A stretch of DNA of 64,000 nt from Flavipsychrobacter sp. (GTDB lineage: Bacteria > Bacteroidota > Bacteroidia > Chitinophagales > Chitinophagaceae). Shown piece after piece: positions 8,791 to 18,751 of the stretch (positions are counted from its first letter, which is position 1; each line of letters opens with the position of its first letter). Made by a program: the position numbers and the translations under genes. The notes beneath the pieces were generated by a model. The model worked only from the letters and a program-made list of their open reading frames with translations, was not told the origin of the DNA and searched no databases. The stretch lies in the NCBI GenBank assembly GCA_016786615.1, contig JAEUVX010000002.1, forward strand, positions 558,001-622,000. Direction: 5' to 3'.

Positions 8791-9356
8791 GTGTTCACGT
8801 TTCTTTTCGCCTCTATTTTCATTTTCAGATTGCGTTTGCCATTCTGAATAGCACTTTTTACCTGCATCATAGTCCAGCCTGTTCTGGCAGTTATATCGGC
8901 ATAGCTGAGTTTATCAAGATAAAAGAGTTTTATACAAATGCGTTGTTCATCACCCAGTTCTTCAATCGATATTTCCAGACTATCCAACAATTGCTCTTGT
9001 TCTACCTTATGATGCCATCCATCCTCAAATTCCATATCAGCAGCTGCGTCTGTATCGTTATTTATTTCATATACAGTCTTGCGCAATTGCATGAAGCAAT
9101 AATTTTTGCTCACTTGATATAGCCAAGGCTTGAAGATTTCTATCTTAAACCGCTTAAGGTCTTCCAGCAATTTTATAAATATTTGCTGCATCGCATCCTT
9201 TGCAGCTTCAGGATCTTTCAAGTACTTAAAGCACACACCAAACACCAAGTGCCCATATCGCTCGAAAAGTGTTGTAAAGGCAGCCTGTTCATTACGCTGT
9301 GCATAACGAAACACCAATTCCTCATCTGCTAATTTTTTATAATCCCCCTGCGGCAA
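8787..9356 (-). CDS. ECF-subfamily RNA polymerase sigma-70 factor
   Basis: The protein has 189 residues in the sigma2-sigma4 layout. Region 2 contains FTTLFERYGHLVFGVCFKYL and DAMQQIFIKLLEDL, followed by the WLYQVSKNYC segment. Region 4 has the helix-turn-helix KLSYADITARTGWTMMQVKSAIQ near residues 145-170. The only in-frame start that keeps region 2 complete is a TTG at 9356; no upstream ATG is in frame. It is translationally coupled to the membrane anti-sigma gene downstream. Target promoters cannot be predicted from this window. Confidence 0.88.
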   Translation of the reverse strand: MPQGDYKKLADEELVFRYAQRNEQAAFTTLFERYGHLVFGVCFKYLKDPEAAKDAMQQIFIKLLEDLKRFKIEIFKPWLYQVSKNYCFMQLRKTVYEINNDTDAAADMEFEDGWHHKVEQEQLLDSLEISIEELGDEQRICIKLFYLDKLSYADITARTGWTMMQVKSAIQNGKRNLKMKIEAKRNVNT

Positions 9357-9500
9357 ATCCTTAATAAGTTTGGCTTTATGTGCAGTAGTAAAAATAGGAA
9401 AATAGGTGTTAAGAAATCATTATAGTATATATACTCAAAATGTGCATATACATTCTGGTCGCATTAGGTTTAAGACCTATGTTTTTCAGTCTCAAAAAGC

Positions 9501-9508
9501 TATCTTTG
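9501..9508 (+). promoter_or_regulatory. TAnnTTTG -7 element of the pyrophosphatase gene
   Basis: TATCTTTG lies 33 bp before the ATG at 9542 and inside any longer reading from 9440. It therefore supports the shorter start that gives a normal first membrane helix. Confidence 0.45.
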
Positions 9509-9541
9509 CCCCACTTTAATTACAACACACATAGTTTTAAT

Positions 9542-11731
9542 ATGAGTTCATTATTCTACTTAGTTCCGGCGTTTGGTGTACTTGCGCTGGTTTACACCAT
9601 GGTCAAAGGTGCATGGGTTGGCAAACAAGATGCCGGCAACGACCGCATGAAAGAAATTTCCAAGTACATAGCAGAAGGTGCTATGGCTTTTTTGAAGGCA
9701 GAGTATAAAATACTCACCTATTTCGTAATTATAGCAGGTTTACTGCTTGGCTTCATGGGCTACAGCAACCCTAAATCTAGCCCGGTGATTGCTTTGGCGT
9801 TTGTCATTGGTGCTGTATTCAGCGCATTAGCCGGTTTTATAGGTATGCGCATTGCTACTAAAGCAAACGTACGTACTGCACACGCTGCACGTACCAGCCT
9901 CAGCAAAGCACTATCTGTATCTTTTGGTGGTGGCGCTGTAATGGGTATGGGTGTTGCCGGATTGGCAGTTCTTGGCCTGGGTAGCCTTTTCATCGTTTTC
10001 AAAATGATGTTTGCTCCTGATGCTTTGGTAAACAGCGAAGAAATGGAACGTGCTATTGAAGTACTGACCGGTTTCTCTCTGGGTGCAGAAAGTATTGCAC
10101 TGTTTGCACGTGTGGGCGGTGGTATCTATACAAAAGCTGCAGACGTAGGTGCTGACCTTGTGGGTAAAGTAGAAGCAGGTATCCCTGAAGATGACCCGCG
10201 CAACCCTGCAACTATTGCCGACAACGTAGGTGATAACGTAGGTGACGTAGCAGGTATGGGTGCCGACCTTTTTGGTTCTTACGTTGCCACAGTACTGGCT
10301 ACAATGGTTCTGGGCCGCGAAACTGCTTCTATTGATAACTTCAACGGCTTTGGCCCAATATTGTTACCAATGCTGATAGCTGGTATCGGTATTGTACTTT
10401 CTATCATCGGTACATGGATGGTACGTATATCTGACAGCGCAGGTATCAGCACAAGTGCTGTACAAAGAGCACTAAACATGGGTAACTATGGTTCTATGAT
10501 TCTGACAGCAATCGTTTCTTACTTCCTGGTAATGTATATACTACCATCTTCTATGGAATTGCGTGGTACTACATTCAGCAATACACAAGTATTCGGTGCA
10601 ATTGTTATTGGCCTTGTTGTTGGTACGCTGATGAGCATTATTACAGAATACTATACAGCAATGGGCAAACGCCCTGTAATGAGCATTATCCGTCAGTCTG
10701 CTACAGGCCACGCTACAAACGTAATTGGCGGTCTGGCAATTGGTATGGAAAGCACATTCCTTCCTATCCTTGTATTGGCTGGTGGTATCTGGGGTTCTTA
10801 TGCTATGGCAGGCCTTTATGGTGTTGCTATCGCTGCTGCAGGTATGATGGCTACTACGGCTATGCAATTGGCCATCGATGCCTTTGGCCCGATAGCTGAT
10901 AACGCAGGTGGTATTGCTGAAATGAGCGAACTGGAAAAAGAAGTACGTGAAAAAACAGACGTACTGGATGCTGTAGGTAACACTACCGCAGCTACCGGTA
11001 AAGGTTTTGCAATTGCATCTGCTGCACTGACTGCACTGGCACTATTTGCTGCTTATGTAGGTGTTGCCGGTATCGATGGTATCAACATCTACAAGGCAGA
11101 GGTACTGTCTATGTTGTTTGTTGGTGCTATGATTCCTTTCATATTCTCTTCACTGGCTATACGTGCGGTTGGTGAGGCTGCCATGGCGATGGTTGAAGAA
11201 GTTCGTCGCCAGTTCCGCGAAATACCTGGCATTATGGAAGGTAAAGGCAAACCTGAATATGACAAGTGTGTTGCCATCTCTACAGATGCTTCTATCAAAA
11301 AAATGATACTGCCGGGTGCTATCACAATTGCTGCTCCGCTATTAGTAGGTTTCCTTGCTGGCCCTGAAGCACTGGGTGGTATGCTGGCTGGTGCTACTGT
11401 TAGTGGTGTACTGATGGGTATGTTCCAGAACAATGCAGGTGGTGCATGGGATAATGCTAAGAAATCATTCGAGAAAGGTGTTGAAATAAACGGTGAGATG
11501 TACTATAAAAAATCTGAACCGCACAAAGCATCTGTAACAGGTGATACTGTGGGCGATCCGTTTAAAGATACATCAGGCCCGTCTATGAACATCCTGATTA
11601 AACTGATGTCTATTGTTGCATTGGTTATTGCCCCAACACTAGCAAACATGCATGGCAACAAGACTACAGAAACAGCTAAAACTCCTGTTAAGCAGGAAGT
11701 GAAAGCTCCTGTAGTAGTTACAATGAAGTAA
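9542..11731 (+). CDS. hppA: Membrane-bound K+-dependent ion-translocating pyrophosphatase
   Basis: A 729-residue integral inner-membrane pump that couples PPi hydrolysis to H+ or Na+ export. The hallmark catalytic region [20 protein letters not shown], then [19 protein letters not shown] and MGADLFGSY, is intact. The motif [13 protein letters not shown] has Ala and Gly where the K+-independent class has Lys and Thr, so this belongs to the K+-dependent class, in which both Na+ and H+ pumps occur. Which ion it moves is not settled here. The start at 9542 ([18 protein letters not shown]) is chosen because the longer frame runs over a promoter box. A perfect terminator follows. Confidence 0.95.
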   Translation: MSSLFYLVPAFGVLALVYTMVKGAWVGKQDAGNDRMKEISKYIAEGAMAFLKAEYKILTYFVIIAGLLLGFMGYSNPKSSPVIALAFVIGAVFSALAGFIGMRIATKANVRTAHAARTSLSKALSVSFGGGAVMGMGVAGLAVLGLGSLFIVFKMMFAPDALVNSEEMERAIEVLTGFSLGAESIALFARVGGGIYTKAADVGADLVGKVEAGIPEDDPRNPATIADNVGDNVGDVAGMGADLFGSYVATVLATMVLGRETASIDNFNGFGPILLPMLIAGIGIVLSIIGTWMVRISDSAGISTSAVQRALNMGNYGSMILTAIVSYFLVMYILPSSMELRGTTFSNTQVFGAIVIGLVVGTLMSIITEYYTAMGKRPVMSIIRQSATGHATNVIGGLAIGMESTFLPILVLAGGIWGSYAMAGLYGVAIAAAGMMATTAMQLAIDAFGPIADNAGGIAEMSELEKEVREKTDVLDAVGNTTAATGKGFAIASAALTALALFAAYVGVAGIDGINIYKAEVLSMLFVGAMIPFIFSSLAIRAVGEAAMAMVEEVRRQFREIPGIMEGKGKPEYDKCVAISTDASIKKMILPGAITIAAPLLVGFLAGPEALGGMLAGATVSGVLMGMFQNNAGGAWDNAKKSFEKGVEINGEMYYKKSEPHKASVTGDTVGDPFKDTSGPSMNILIKLMSIVALVIAPTLANMHGNKTTETAKTPVKQEVKAPVVVTMK

Positions 11732-11751
11732 TAAAATTTATATACATAAAA

Positions 11752-11785
11752 TAAAAAGAGCCGCTCAATTGAGCGGCTCTTTTTA
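11752..11785 (+). terminator. Terminator after hppA
   Basis: A perfect 24-bp palindrome at 11757-11780 (12-bp stem) is flanked by A5 and T6 runs. Confidence 0.9.
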
Positions 11786-11855
11786 CCTAACAAAATGAAT
11801 ATAACTTACGTCTATTAGTTAATACTATTCATTTTTAAACCTTAAAATCCTATTT

Positions 11856-13145
11856 ATGTTAAAGTACTACTTATCATTTTTACTGACAGCACTGTTTTTT
11901 ACAACCATTAATGCGCAGACACCTACCAGGCTTATCAGACAAACTTTTGGGACATACAATACCAGTACAGGTAAACTCGATAAAAATGCTGATACAACCT
12001 CATATATTTACTCATTTGGAAGAGGTAGCAATATGAAAACAGGTGTAATACAGTATGACACTTGTTTTTTTAAAAAACATGGGAAAACATCCATATATTA
12101 TGCTACTTATGATAATGCCAACAGGTTAAAAACAAGAGGTAATCCAGGTTCGATAGGCTATCAAGACACGCTATTTTATATTGGATCTAATGCAGAACCT
12201 GATTCTTTAGTATCACATGGTCTATACCCAACAGAAGTTGCATACGAGAAATATTTTTATAATACCTCCAGAAACCTGATACGACGTGTCCGAAAATTCA
12301 TCAACGCAAAATCAGAAGTTACTATCGATAGTTTCAATTATATATACACAAGCGGCAACTTAACTTATGATAATTGGTATAGCAATGTAAAAAATGCAGG
12401 ATATAAGCTTATCAATGCTACTACCACTACATATAACGTTGCTAATAAACCGCTTGTCATCAGTAAGATGCCCGGAGATAGACATACTTATACTTATAAT
12501 ACAAATAATACCATCAATACACATACGAAAGAATCCTACATATCCGGGAGTTATCACAATGAAATAAAACACACCTACGTATATAACACTTTAAATGATA
12601 TGGTAATTGATAGTACTTTTAATTGGGTTGGTACATCAGGTCAATGGCAATTACGTTATACAAATCATTACACTTACGATGCATCCCGAAATATGATAGC
12701 AGACTCTATCTTTCAATATAATACAACACCATCTAACCATCGTAAAGTAATACTGTCTTATAACATTAATAATGACGTTTTAACAAAGCAGACTCAGTCT
12801 TGGAGTACATCTACAAATAGTTGGACATTAACGAATGTTGATACCTTACGTACCTACACTTATCAACCATATAACCCGACATCTGTGCAAGGCAGCAGTC
12901 AAATTCATCTAAGGGTTTATCCCAATCCTGCTTCTTCATATATCTCTTTTGATGTAAATGCTGATTGGGGGTGCAAAAGCTACAGCATCTTTGACGTTTC
13001 TGGTAGAATACACCGTCATCAAAGCATCGGGAACACAATTCAAAACCAACATACAATACCTATTGCCGACTTACCTATCGGTGTGTACATTCTTACCATA
13101 GATACAAAAGACAATAGAATACAAAAGACATTTATAAAGGAATGA
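11856..13145 (+). CDS. T9SS-exported protein with repetitive beta-rich body
   Basis: The 429-residue protein has a signal peptide (MLKYYLSFLLTALFFTTINAQ). The body consists of loosely repeated Tyr/Asn/Thr-rich segments (for example TYTYNTNN, HTYVYNTLNDMVIDSTF, HYTYDASRNMIADSIFQYN) that recall YD/RHS-type strand repeats, though I do not see the full RHS consensus. From about residue 354 a T9SS type A sorting domain starts (VYPNPASSYISFDV), continues with YSIFDVSGRI and ends with LPIGVYILTI...TFIKE. It should be exported to the periplasm, moved across the outer membrane by T9SS and surface-attached or released. The function of the body is unknown. Confidence 0.8.
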   Translation: MLKYYLSFLLTALFFTTINAQTPTRLIRQTFGTYNTSTGKLDKNADTTSYIYSFGRGSNMKTGVIQYDTCFFKKHGKTSIYYATYDNANRLKTRGNPGSIGYQDTLFYIGSNAEPDSLVSHGLYPTEVAYEKYFYNTSRNLIRRVRKFINAKSEVTIDSFNYIYTSGNLTYDNWYSNVKNAGYKLINATTTTYNVANKPLVISKMPGDRHTYTYNTNNTINTHTKESYISGSYHNEIKHTYVYNTLNDMVIDSTFNWVGTSGQWQLRYTNHYTYDASRNMIADSIFQYNTTPSNHRKVILSYNINNDVLTKQTQSWSTSTNSWTLTNVDTLRTYTYQPYNPTSVQGSSQIHLRVYPNPASSYISFDVNADWGCKSYSIFDVSGRIHRHQSIGNTIQNQHTIPIADLPIGVYILTIDTKDNRIQKTFIKE

Positions 13146-13150
13146 TAAAC

Positions 13151-13181
13151 AAAAACACCGCTCAATGAGCGGTGTTTTTTT
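13151..13181. terminator. Bidirectional terminator
   Basis: ACACCGCTCA at 13155-13164 pairs with 13166-13175, with an A-run before and a T-run after, between two convergent genes. Confidence 0.85.
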
Positions 13182-13929
13182 ATTGCGGTTTGTTATACAG
13201 TTTACTCTTTACCATGCCTCTTTTGTGCAGCCAGTGAGCCATAGATACACGCAATACACCAAGTCCGTACTTCATACTGCGGCTGAAGTTGATACTGCTG
13301 GCTTCTTCAAAATATTTGGTAGGGCATGTAACTTCGCCTATCTCGTAGCCATTCATGAATATCTGCGATATCATTTCGTTATCGAAGACAAAATCATCGC
13401 TGTTGTGTGTGAAGTCGATAGAACGGATGACATCTGCACTGAATGCTCGATAACCTGTATGATATTCACTAAGCTTCTGCCCCAGCATAATATTCTCGAA
13501 CAATGTAAGGCAACGGTTAAAGATGTATTTATACATCGGCATGCCACCTTTCAACGCACCTTTACCAAGTATACGACTACCGAATGAAACAGGATAAACA
13601 TCGTATGCTATTACAGCAGCCATGGCGTGTATCAGCTTTGGCGTGTACTGATAGTCGGGATGCAGCATGATAACAATATCTGCACCTATCTCCAATGCTT
13701 TTGCATAACAGCTTTTCTGGTTGCCACCATAACCCCTGTTTATTTCGTGGCGAATAATGTGTTTGATACCGAGTTTTGCACCCACCTCAGCCGTATTATC
13801 GGGGCTATGGTCATCAACCAGTACTACATCATCAACTATGTCAAATGGTATCTCTGCATACGTACGCTCGATAGTAAGGGCTGCTCTATACGCAGGCAGT
13901 ACTACCACTATTTTTTTACCGTTCAGCAT
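13180..13929 (-). CDS. GT2-family glycosyltransferase (dolichol-phosphate-mannose-synthase-like)
   Basis: The 249-residue protein has a GT-A fold: an N-terminal strand (KIVVVLPAYRAALTIE), nucleotide-binding VDDHSPDNT at about 38-46, and a metal/sugar-nucleotide segment HPDYQY at about 90-95 standing in for the DxD. The acceptor-side motif FDNEMISQIFMNGYEIGEV is typical of polyprenyl-phosphate mannose/glucose synthases. No membrane anchor is visible. It probably loads a sugar onto a lipid carrier or an envelope glycan at the cytoplasmic membrane. The sugar is unknown. A TACTTTTG box lies 10 bp before the ATG. Confidence 0.8.
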   Translation of the reverse strand: MLNGKKIVVVLPAYRAALTIERTYAEIPFDIVDDVVLVDDHSPDNTAEVGAKLGIKHIIRHEINRGYGGNQKSCYAKALEIGADIVIMLHPDYQYTPKLIHAMAAVIAYDVYPVSFGSRILGKGALKGGMPMYKYIFNRCLTLFENIMLGQKLSEYHTGYRAFSADVIRSIDFTHNSDDFVFDNEMISQIFMNGYEIGEVTCPTKYFEEASSINFSRSMKYGLGVLRVSMAHWLHKRGMVKSKLYNKPQ

Positions 13930-13939
13930 ATATTCTGGT

Positions 13940-13947
13940 CAAAAGTA
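13940..13947 (-). promoter_or_regulatory. TAnnTTTG -7 element of the GT2 gene
   Basis: On the minus strand TACTTTTG ends 10 bp before the ATG at 13929, predicting a very short mRNA leader. Confidence 0.4.
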
Positions 13948-13980
13948 AAACGTCTTAATTCAAAAGTGAAATCAAAGGGC

Positions 13981-14463
13981 TTAATTCGCCACTTTATAAT
14001 CACCATCAACGGGTTTCATACCGGTTACAATCAGATTGCTGGTGGCTTTGCCCAATATCCTGTCCTGCATATCATACACCCTGCATTCTACATGTATAAT
14101 CTTCTTACCTGCACGTATCACTTCTGACGTAGCTTTCAGTCTATCCCCTTCTTTGATGGCATACAGGAAGTCCACATTCAGGTTCAGCGATGTGTAATGG
14201 TTGTTCGTATCAAGGCTTACTACAGCCCAGCCTATTACTTCATCCATCACCAGAGCCATCATACCACCATGTATGTTGCCGTAAGGATTAGTCATATCAT
14301 GTTTCACTTCCAACGATATAGTTGCCTTGCCACTCTCAATTGCTTCAAGCGTAAAATTCATCCAGTTGCCTGCTGCGGAGCGAGAGTCTGTTACAACCTT
14401 GCCCAGATAGTTATCTTTAATAAACTGCAGTAATGCACCTTGCGGTATTTCTTTATAACTCAT
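13981..14463 (-). CDS. PaaI/YbgC-type hotdog-fold thioesterase
   Basis: The 160-residue protein has a single hotdog domain. The motif NPYGNIHGGMMALVMDE (residues 59-75) holds the HGG turn (65-67) and the acidic catalytic residue (Asp74) used by PaaI-type acyl-CoA thioesterases. It is followed by the expected LNVDFLYAIKEGDRLKATSEV strand pair. It is likely to hydrolyse a CoA thioester in the cytoplasm; the substrate cannot be told. Its start overlaps the stop of the OmdA-like gene by 4 bp, so the two form one operon. Confidence 0.82.
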   Translation of the reverse strand: MSYKEIPQGALLQFIKDNYLGKVVTDSRSAAGNWMNFTLEAIESGKATISLEVKHDMTNPYGNIHGGMMALVMDEVIGWAVVSLDTNNHYTSLNLNVDFLYAIKEGDRLKATSEVIRAGKKIIHVECRVYDMQDRILGKATSNLIVTGMKPVDGDYKVAN

Positions 14464-15104
14464 TTCTTCTTCTTATTTTCTTTGGCAACTTTCAATGCCG
14501 TTACCATCTCAATCATTTTATCAATACGACGTTGTCTGGTTTCAGGCTTCTTTGCTTCTGCAATCGCTTCCACATATTCCTTCTTGTGACTGAATGCCAT
14601 TGCATTAAAAAAGTCTTCAAGTCCTTTAAATGGTTTCATAGCCGCTTTAGCATCCTTTGGAAGTTCAACAGTTCTGTTTACATAGTCTATCCCTTCAGTC
14701 TTTCTTTCTGCTATCGTCTTGTCGCGCAAGTAACCGGCTTTAGGGTCTTTCTTTTTTATACGCATGCCTGTCCAAGTATCATTGATAGATACAGAGCTTA
14801 CAAAATGATAATCTGATTTAAAGACAATATCCCATCCGTCATCCCTTATAAGATCAGTAGTAATACCACTACTTTTTTTCGGGTATGCAATCCATATCAC
14901 TGCATCATCATTCAGCTTTTGAAGTAACTTATCATATATATTTTCCAGTTCTGCTTTATTATCTGCAAACAATATTGCCTGGCTGAACAGTGTTTTACTG
15001 GCGAGCGACGTTTTCAGTCTATACCCTTCAAAAACTGTAATGCAATCATCAGGCACATGTAATGCCAGCAATACAGCTTCTTTGTTTAGTCTCAGTTTTT
15101 GCAC
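14460..15104 (-). CDS. YdeI/OmdA-like (OmpD-associated) protein
   Basis: The 214-residue cytoplasmic protein has an N-terminal ~130-residue part with WIAYPKKSSG and DGWDIVFKSDY, of the type found next to OmdA domains. The C-terminal helical segment, LPKDAKAAMKPFKGLEDFF followed by KKEYVEAIAEAKKPETRQRRI, matches the YdeI/OmpD-associated (OmdA) family. The only plausible start is GTG at 15104, 18 bp after a TACATTTG box on the minus strand (15123-15130). The family has been linked to bacteriocin and peptide tolerance in other bacteria; here only the family call is firm. Confidence 0.72.
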   Translation of the reverse strand: MQKLRLNKEAVLLALHVPDDCITVFEGYRLKTSLASKTLFSQAILFADNKAELENIYDKLLQKLNDDAVIWIAYPKKSSGITTDLIRDDGWDIVFKSDYHFVSSVSINDTWTGMRIKKKDPKAGYLRDKTIAERKTEGIDYVNRTVELPKDAKAAMKPFKGLEDFFNAMAFSHKKEYVEAIAEAKKPETRQRRIDKMIEMVTALKVAKENKKKK

Positions 15105-15152
15105 AACGCCGATTTAACGCTGCAAATGTACTTTATTTGTAAACTATGGCAC

Positions 15153-15185
15153 AAAAAAGAGGGCGGTAGCCCGCCCTCTTTTATT
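15153..15185. terminator. Terminator after the large T9SS protein
   Basis: AGAGGGCGG at 15158-15166 and CCGCCCTCT at 15171-15179 form a perfect 9-bp stem with a TAGC loop, flanked by A and T runs. It ends the minus-strand gene at 15204-18440. Confidence 0.88.
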
Positions 15186-15203
15186 CTACAATATTAAAAT
15201 TGT

Positions 15204-18200
15204 TTATCTGGCTATGACAAAGGGTTTAGTAAGGGCTATTTCTTCATTATATAGTTTAAGGATATAACTACCAGTTGGCAGATTACCGATATCTATATGT
15301 TGCTTTTTGCTACCATCAGATTTTTGTTTCCATACTACAGTACCTACGCTGTTCACAATGCTGATTTCGATGCCCTTAGATTGTGCGTTTTCTAATTCAA
15401 CAATCAACCTGTCATTAGCAGGGTTAGGGTATAACAATACATTGTTATCAGATGCGGTAACACTGCTCACGCCTAATGGTATAATCAATGCAGTAGTATC
15501 TGCACCACAATCGTTAAAGAGTATCAGTAACACTTTGTAACTACCTCCGGTAGCATAAGTATGTACAGGAGAAATGTCTGTATGTGTTGTACCATCTCCA
15601 AACATCCACAACAAGCTTGTAGCATGCATTATTCCACCCGCTGTAAACTTATAAGTATTACCTGTACGCTGGAAAGATATACCGGAAGTGTATGGCAATG
15701 GTTGTATATCTACATTTATAGTATCACTTCTTTTACAGTATTTATCAACTTCTACCCAATATGTTCCTGAAGCATTTTTTACGTTGATGGTTTGTGTTTG
15801 TAACATATTGTTCCACATATAAACGCCACCTGCGTGTCCTGCATCCAGTATTACATCCTGATCTTCGCATGGCTTAATATCAACACCTAAATTCACCACA
15901 GGTGCCGGGCCTACGAATGTGCGAATAGGTTCCAGAGGGCCTTCGCATATGGCAGGGCCTTTACTGTAATATACTGTTCCGTTAAACATACGGTTTGCAT
16001 TGGTACCACCAAACAGATTACATAATCCTGTACCTGTTTGAATTGTCATATCTGCATTAGAGTAAGCATTGCTGCCATTGGTATATGTGGCATTATAGTT
16101 TACATAAATACCATAAGTATTTCCCGGTGCTAATGGTAATGGTGCGTTTACTGAAAAATTAGTATATGCAGTTGTAGAAGAAACATTGACATTAGTAGTA
16201 CCAAGCAATGTCCATGCTCCCGATACAGTTTCATTACCGGCAAAGGTTCCTACACGATAATATACACTAACTGCCTGTGTACCTGTTGCAGCAAACACTG
16301 CACCAAAACTATCTACACGAAGGTTATTGTTAGGCGTAATATCAAACATTGCACCACCTCCGCAGCCATTACCACCACTGCTTAATGTAGCAAGTGAACC
16401 GACATTCGAAAACTTAGGTTCAGCAGAAACATACAGAAACGTATCCTTCTGTATATTAGGTATGCGCATTGTATCACCGGTAAATACTTTAGTACCGTAC
16501 TGAGATGTCAGGTACCAATGATGTATGTTTGAATCGGGTAATACATACAGCATTGCTTCTTCTCCAAAACAAACCGAATCTATACGTACAATTGGTGGAT
16601 TGGCACCACTATTCAATTTAAATGAATTAATAGCGGAGCTATCATTGATAATATTCGCATCTCCAGCTAATGAAGTACGCGCACGAACATTGTATATACC
16701 CGGCAATTGCAACACATAAGTTGTTATCAAAAGCGTATCTGTAGTGAACGGAGCTAAAGTGTTGGTATACAATATATTATTTGACTGAATAATAGGGCCA
16801 GACAATTCTGTATGAACACTAAAGTTCGTTTGTGCTGCACTACCATTATTATAAACCACTACTTTAGCTTCGATAGGCTTGTACGGGCATAATTCTTTCC
16901 CGTTTACAGGCGTCAGCAAGGCATGAAGCTTGATATCATTCACAGGTGCAGGCGTAATTGTAATTACATAATCTTCAGTTTCTCCGGACGCAATATTAGA
17001 ACAAGCATTTCCGGCTCCGTTTGTGGCACCAGCTGCGGCGCTACGAATACGCATACCTGTAAGGCCCGGTAACGCTGTAGGAGGCACTTTGAATACTACT
17101 ACGCCTTCACTACCACTAGTATTGATTCTAACCCATTCAGAAGCTTCGAAAGTATTGTTCTGATTAGCATCTATCCACATAGAACCAATTGATGATGCTC
17201 CATATTTTACCTTCAATGTATATAGCCCACCGGCCTGTAGAGATGCTGTAGTATTGGCACCGGGTAAATATTGTGTGTATGAACCTGCAGCAGTACCAGG
17301 AGAGCCATTGTTCAGCGGTGTACCTACAATTTTAACAGAGTCAATAGATGCTGTAGCATCACCTCCTAAGCCAGTTTTGCAATAACATACGTAAAAGCTA
17401 TTAATGCCTATAGGTACTACAGGAGTTATCACTGTTTGAGCACTGTTAATACACGTTACCACACATCTGTATTCTCTTGGTACTGTTGTTGTGGTGGTAA
17501 CAGCAGATGCTATTGCTCCTGTCATATTAGTAAACGTACCTGCAAAAGGGCGAGACTGCCACTGATAAGTGATACCAGGCCCTATACTATGCCCAGATAA
17601 TGACATCGTAAAATTACTACCCGGACAAACATTGACCGGAGCCGTAATCGTACCGGCATTAGGTGTACCTGTGCAAGGTGGTGGTGGGTCGAAACGATAT
17701 CCGCTTCCATTTCCGGGCCACGCACCCGCAGTCGCAGTTGATGTGAATGAACCATTCAATGCATTGATAAACCTATTGGCTCCGCCATTAGCATCTTCAA
17801 TACCTATAGTGCGACCAGTTGTAAGAGCACCTGACTGCGGGCCATACAATATCTCTATACGTCCCGGGGCAATTGATGCCGGACCGTATAGTTTAATCAT
17901 AAAATTTATAAGGTTTACAGTAGTTGACCCGAATCCCGAGCCTGTAGCATTACGCCATTCCAGAGCGTAAATATCAGTACCGACCAAACCATGAACCATA
18001 CTACCTATACCCGCAGGGGCAGGGAAATTTGCAGACATATCACCAAACCATGCAGCAATAGTATTATTCGGTACTGTAGCTAAAAACAGGTTACCGGATG
18101 CACGTCCTTGTGCAGCAGTTACGCTCGTAGTCTGGTTACCCATTCCTACCCACCCATTTGTACAAAAAGTTACTTGTGTAAAGGGGTTATTATCATACGT

Positions 18201-18440
18201 AAATGTAAATGGTAACGTAACCAACCTTGAACCATCATCAGCATTTTGGCTCATACCTGTAGAAAGGCCTGCATTTGTATTAATGACTGTACCTCCGGGT
18301 ATTTGCGTATAGGTTTGGCCTGTTAATACAGTCCTGTTATAGAATACTATCTGTTGTGCGGATAGTTGACTACTAAGACATATGGCTGCGACAAGCGATA
18401 ATGCCGTTCTTAATCCAGAATAAATCTTTCTGTAAGACAT
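15204..18440 (-). CDS. Large T9SS-exported protein with GEVED and PKD domains
   Basis: The 1078-residue protein has a signal peptide (cleavage near SSQLSAQQ). The first ~230 residues resemble the jelly-roll/nidogen-like opening often seen in Bacteroidetes surface proteins (NDGSRLVTLPFTF; GRIEILYGPQSGALTTGRTIGI). A Cys-containing Ig-like segment (PNAGTITAPVNVCPG) follows, then a GEVED domain ending in ACSNIASGETEDYVITI (about residue 488), a CARDB-like segment, a carbohydrate-binding-like strand block, and a PKD domain (LLWMFGDGTTHTDISPVHTY, about residue 940). The last ~75 residues are a T9SS sorting domain (LYPNPANDRLIVEL...KPFVIAR). It has no catalytic domain that I recognise and is likely a surface adhesin or matrix protein. 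Confidence 0.85.
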   Translation of the reverse strand: MSYRKIYSGLRTALSLVAAICLSSQLSAQQIVFYNRTVLTGQTYTQIPGGTVINTNAGLSTGMSQNADDGSRLVTLPFTFTYDNNPFTQVTFCTNGWVGMGNQTTSVTAAQGRASGNLFLATVPNNTIAAWFGDMSANFPAPAGIGSMVHGLVGTDIYALEWRNATGSGFGSTTVNLINFMIKLYGPASIAPGRIEILYGPQSGALTTGRTIGIEDANGGANRFINALNGSFTSTATAGAWPGNGSGYRFDPPPPCTGTPNAGTITAPVNVCPGSNFTMSLSGHSIGPGITYQWQSRPFAGTFTNMTGAIASAVTTTTTVPREYRCVVTCINSAQTVITPVVPIGINSFYVCYCKTGLGGDATASIDSVKIVGTPLNNGSPGTAAGSYTQYLPGANTTASLQAGGLYTLKVKYGASSIGSMWIDANQNNTFEASEWVRINTSGSEGVVVFKVPPTALPGLTGMRIRSAAAGATNGAGNACSNIASGETEDYVITITPAPVNDIKLHALLTPVNGKELCPYKPIEAKVVVYNNGSAAQTNFSVHTELSGPIIQSNNILYTNTLAPFTTDTLLITTYVLQLPGIYNVRARTSLAGDANIINDSSAINSFKLNSGANPPIVRIDSVCFGEEAMLYVLPDSNIHHWYLTSQYGTKVFTGDTMRIPNIQKDTFLYVSAEPKFSNVGSLATLSSGGNGCGGGAMFDITPNNNLRVDSFGAVFAATGTQAVSVYYRVGTFAGNETVSGAWTLLGTTNVNVSSTTAYTNFSVNAPLPLAPGNTYGIYVNYNATYTNGSNAYSNADMTIQTGTGLCNLFGGTNANRMFNGTVYYSKGPAICEGPLEPIRTFVGPAPVVNLGVDIKPCEDQDVILDAGHAGGVYMWNNMLQTQTINVKNASGTYWVEVDKYCKRSDTINVDIQPLPYTSGISFQRTGNTYKFTAGGIMHATSLLWMFGDGTTHTDISPVHTYATGGSYKVLLILFNDCGADTTALIIPLGVSSVTASDNNVLLYPNPANDRLIVELENAQSKGIEISIVNSVGTVVWKQKSDGSKKQHIDIGNLPTGSYILKLYNEEIALTKPFVIAR

Positions 18441-18751
18441 AACAATGTGTTTAATAATAAAAAACTAATGTAGCTGAGTAATCAAATGCAGACGGCAGGT
18501 GAATTGAGATAGTTTATACAGTTGTAATGGTATTACAAAGGTAAAGCAATGATTGCAAGCCCAATCTTTTATGATACTATTTTAACCCCTTTTTAATTAC
18601 GCTAATTTTAATTGATTATTAATGAAAATTGGCTTTTATTCTTCCATTAACAAATCAAAAACGTTAATAATCAGATTAGTCTATTAACAGTATAAATTTG
18701 GTCTATATTACTTTTATAGCGTAGGTTTGTATAACTTTTTATTGCACTATT
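18441..18751. other. 311-bp divergent promoter region
   Basis: AT-rich interval between the divergent T9SS gene and oxyR. It contains the oxyR promoter at 18697-18729. No ORF or stable hairpin is seen. The minus-strand promoter for the T9SS gene is not identifiable. Confidence 0.6.
18697..18729 (+). promoter_or_regulatory. Bacteroidetes-type promoter of oxyR (TTTG-N21-TAGGTTTG)
   Basis: TTTG at 18697-18700 and TAGGTTTG at 18722-18729 are separated by 21 bp, close to the -33/-7 consensus of this phylum. The ATG at 18752 is 22 bp further on. Confidence 0.65.
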
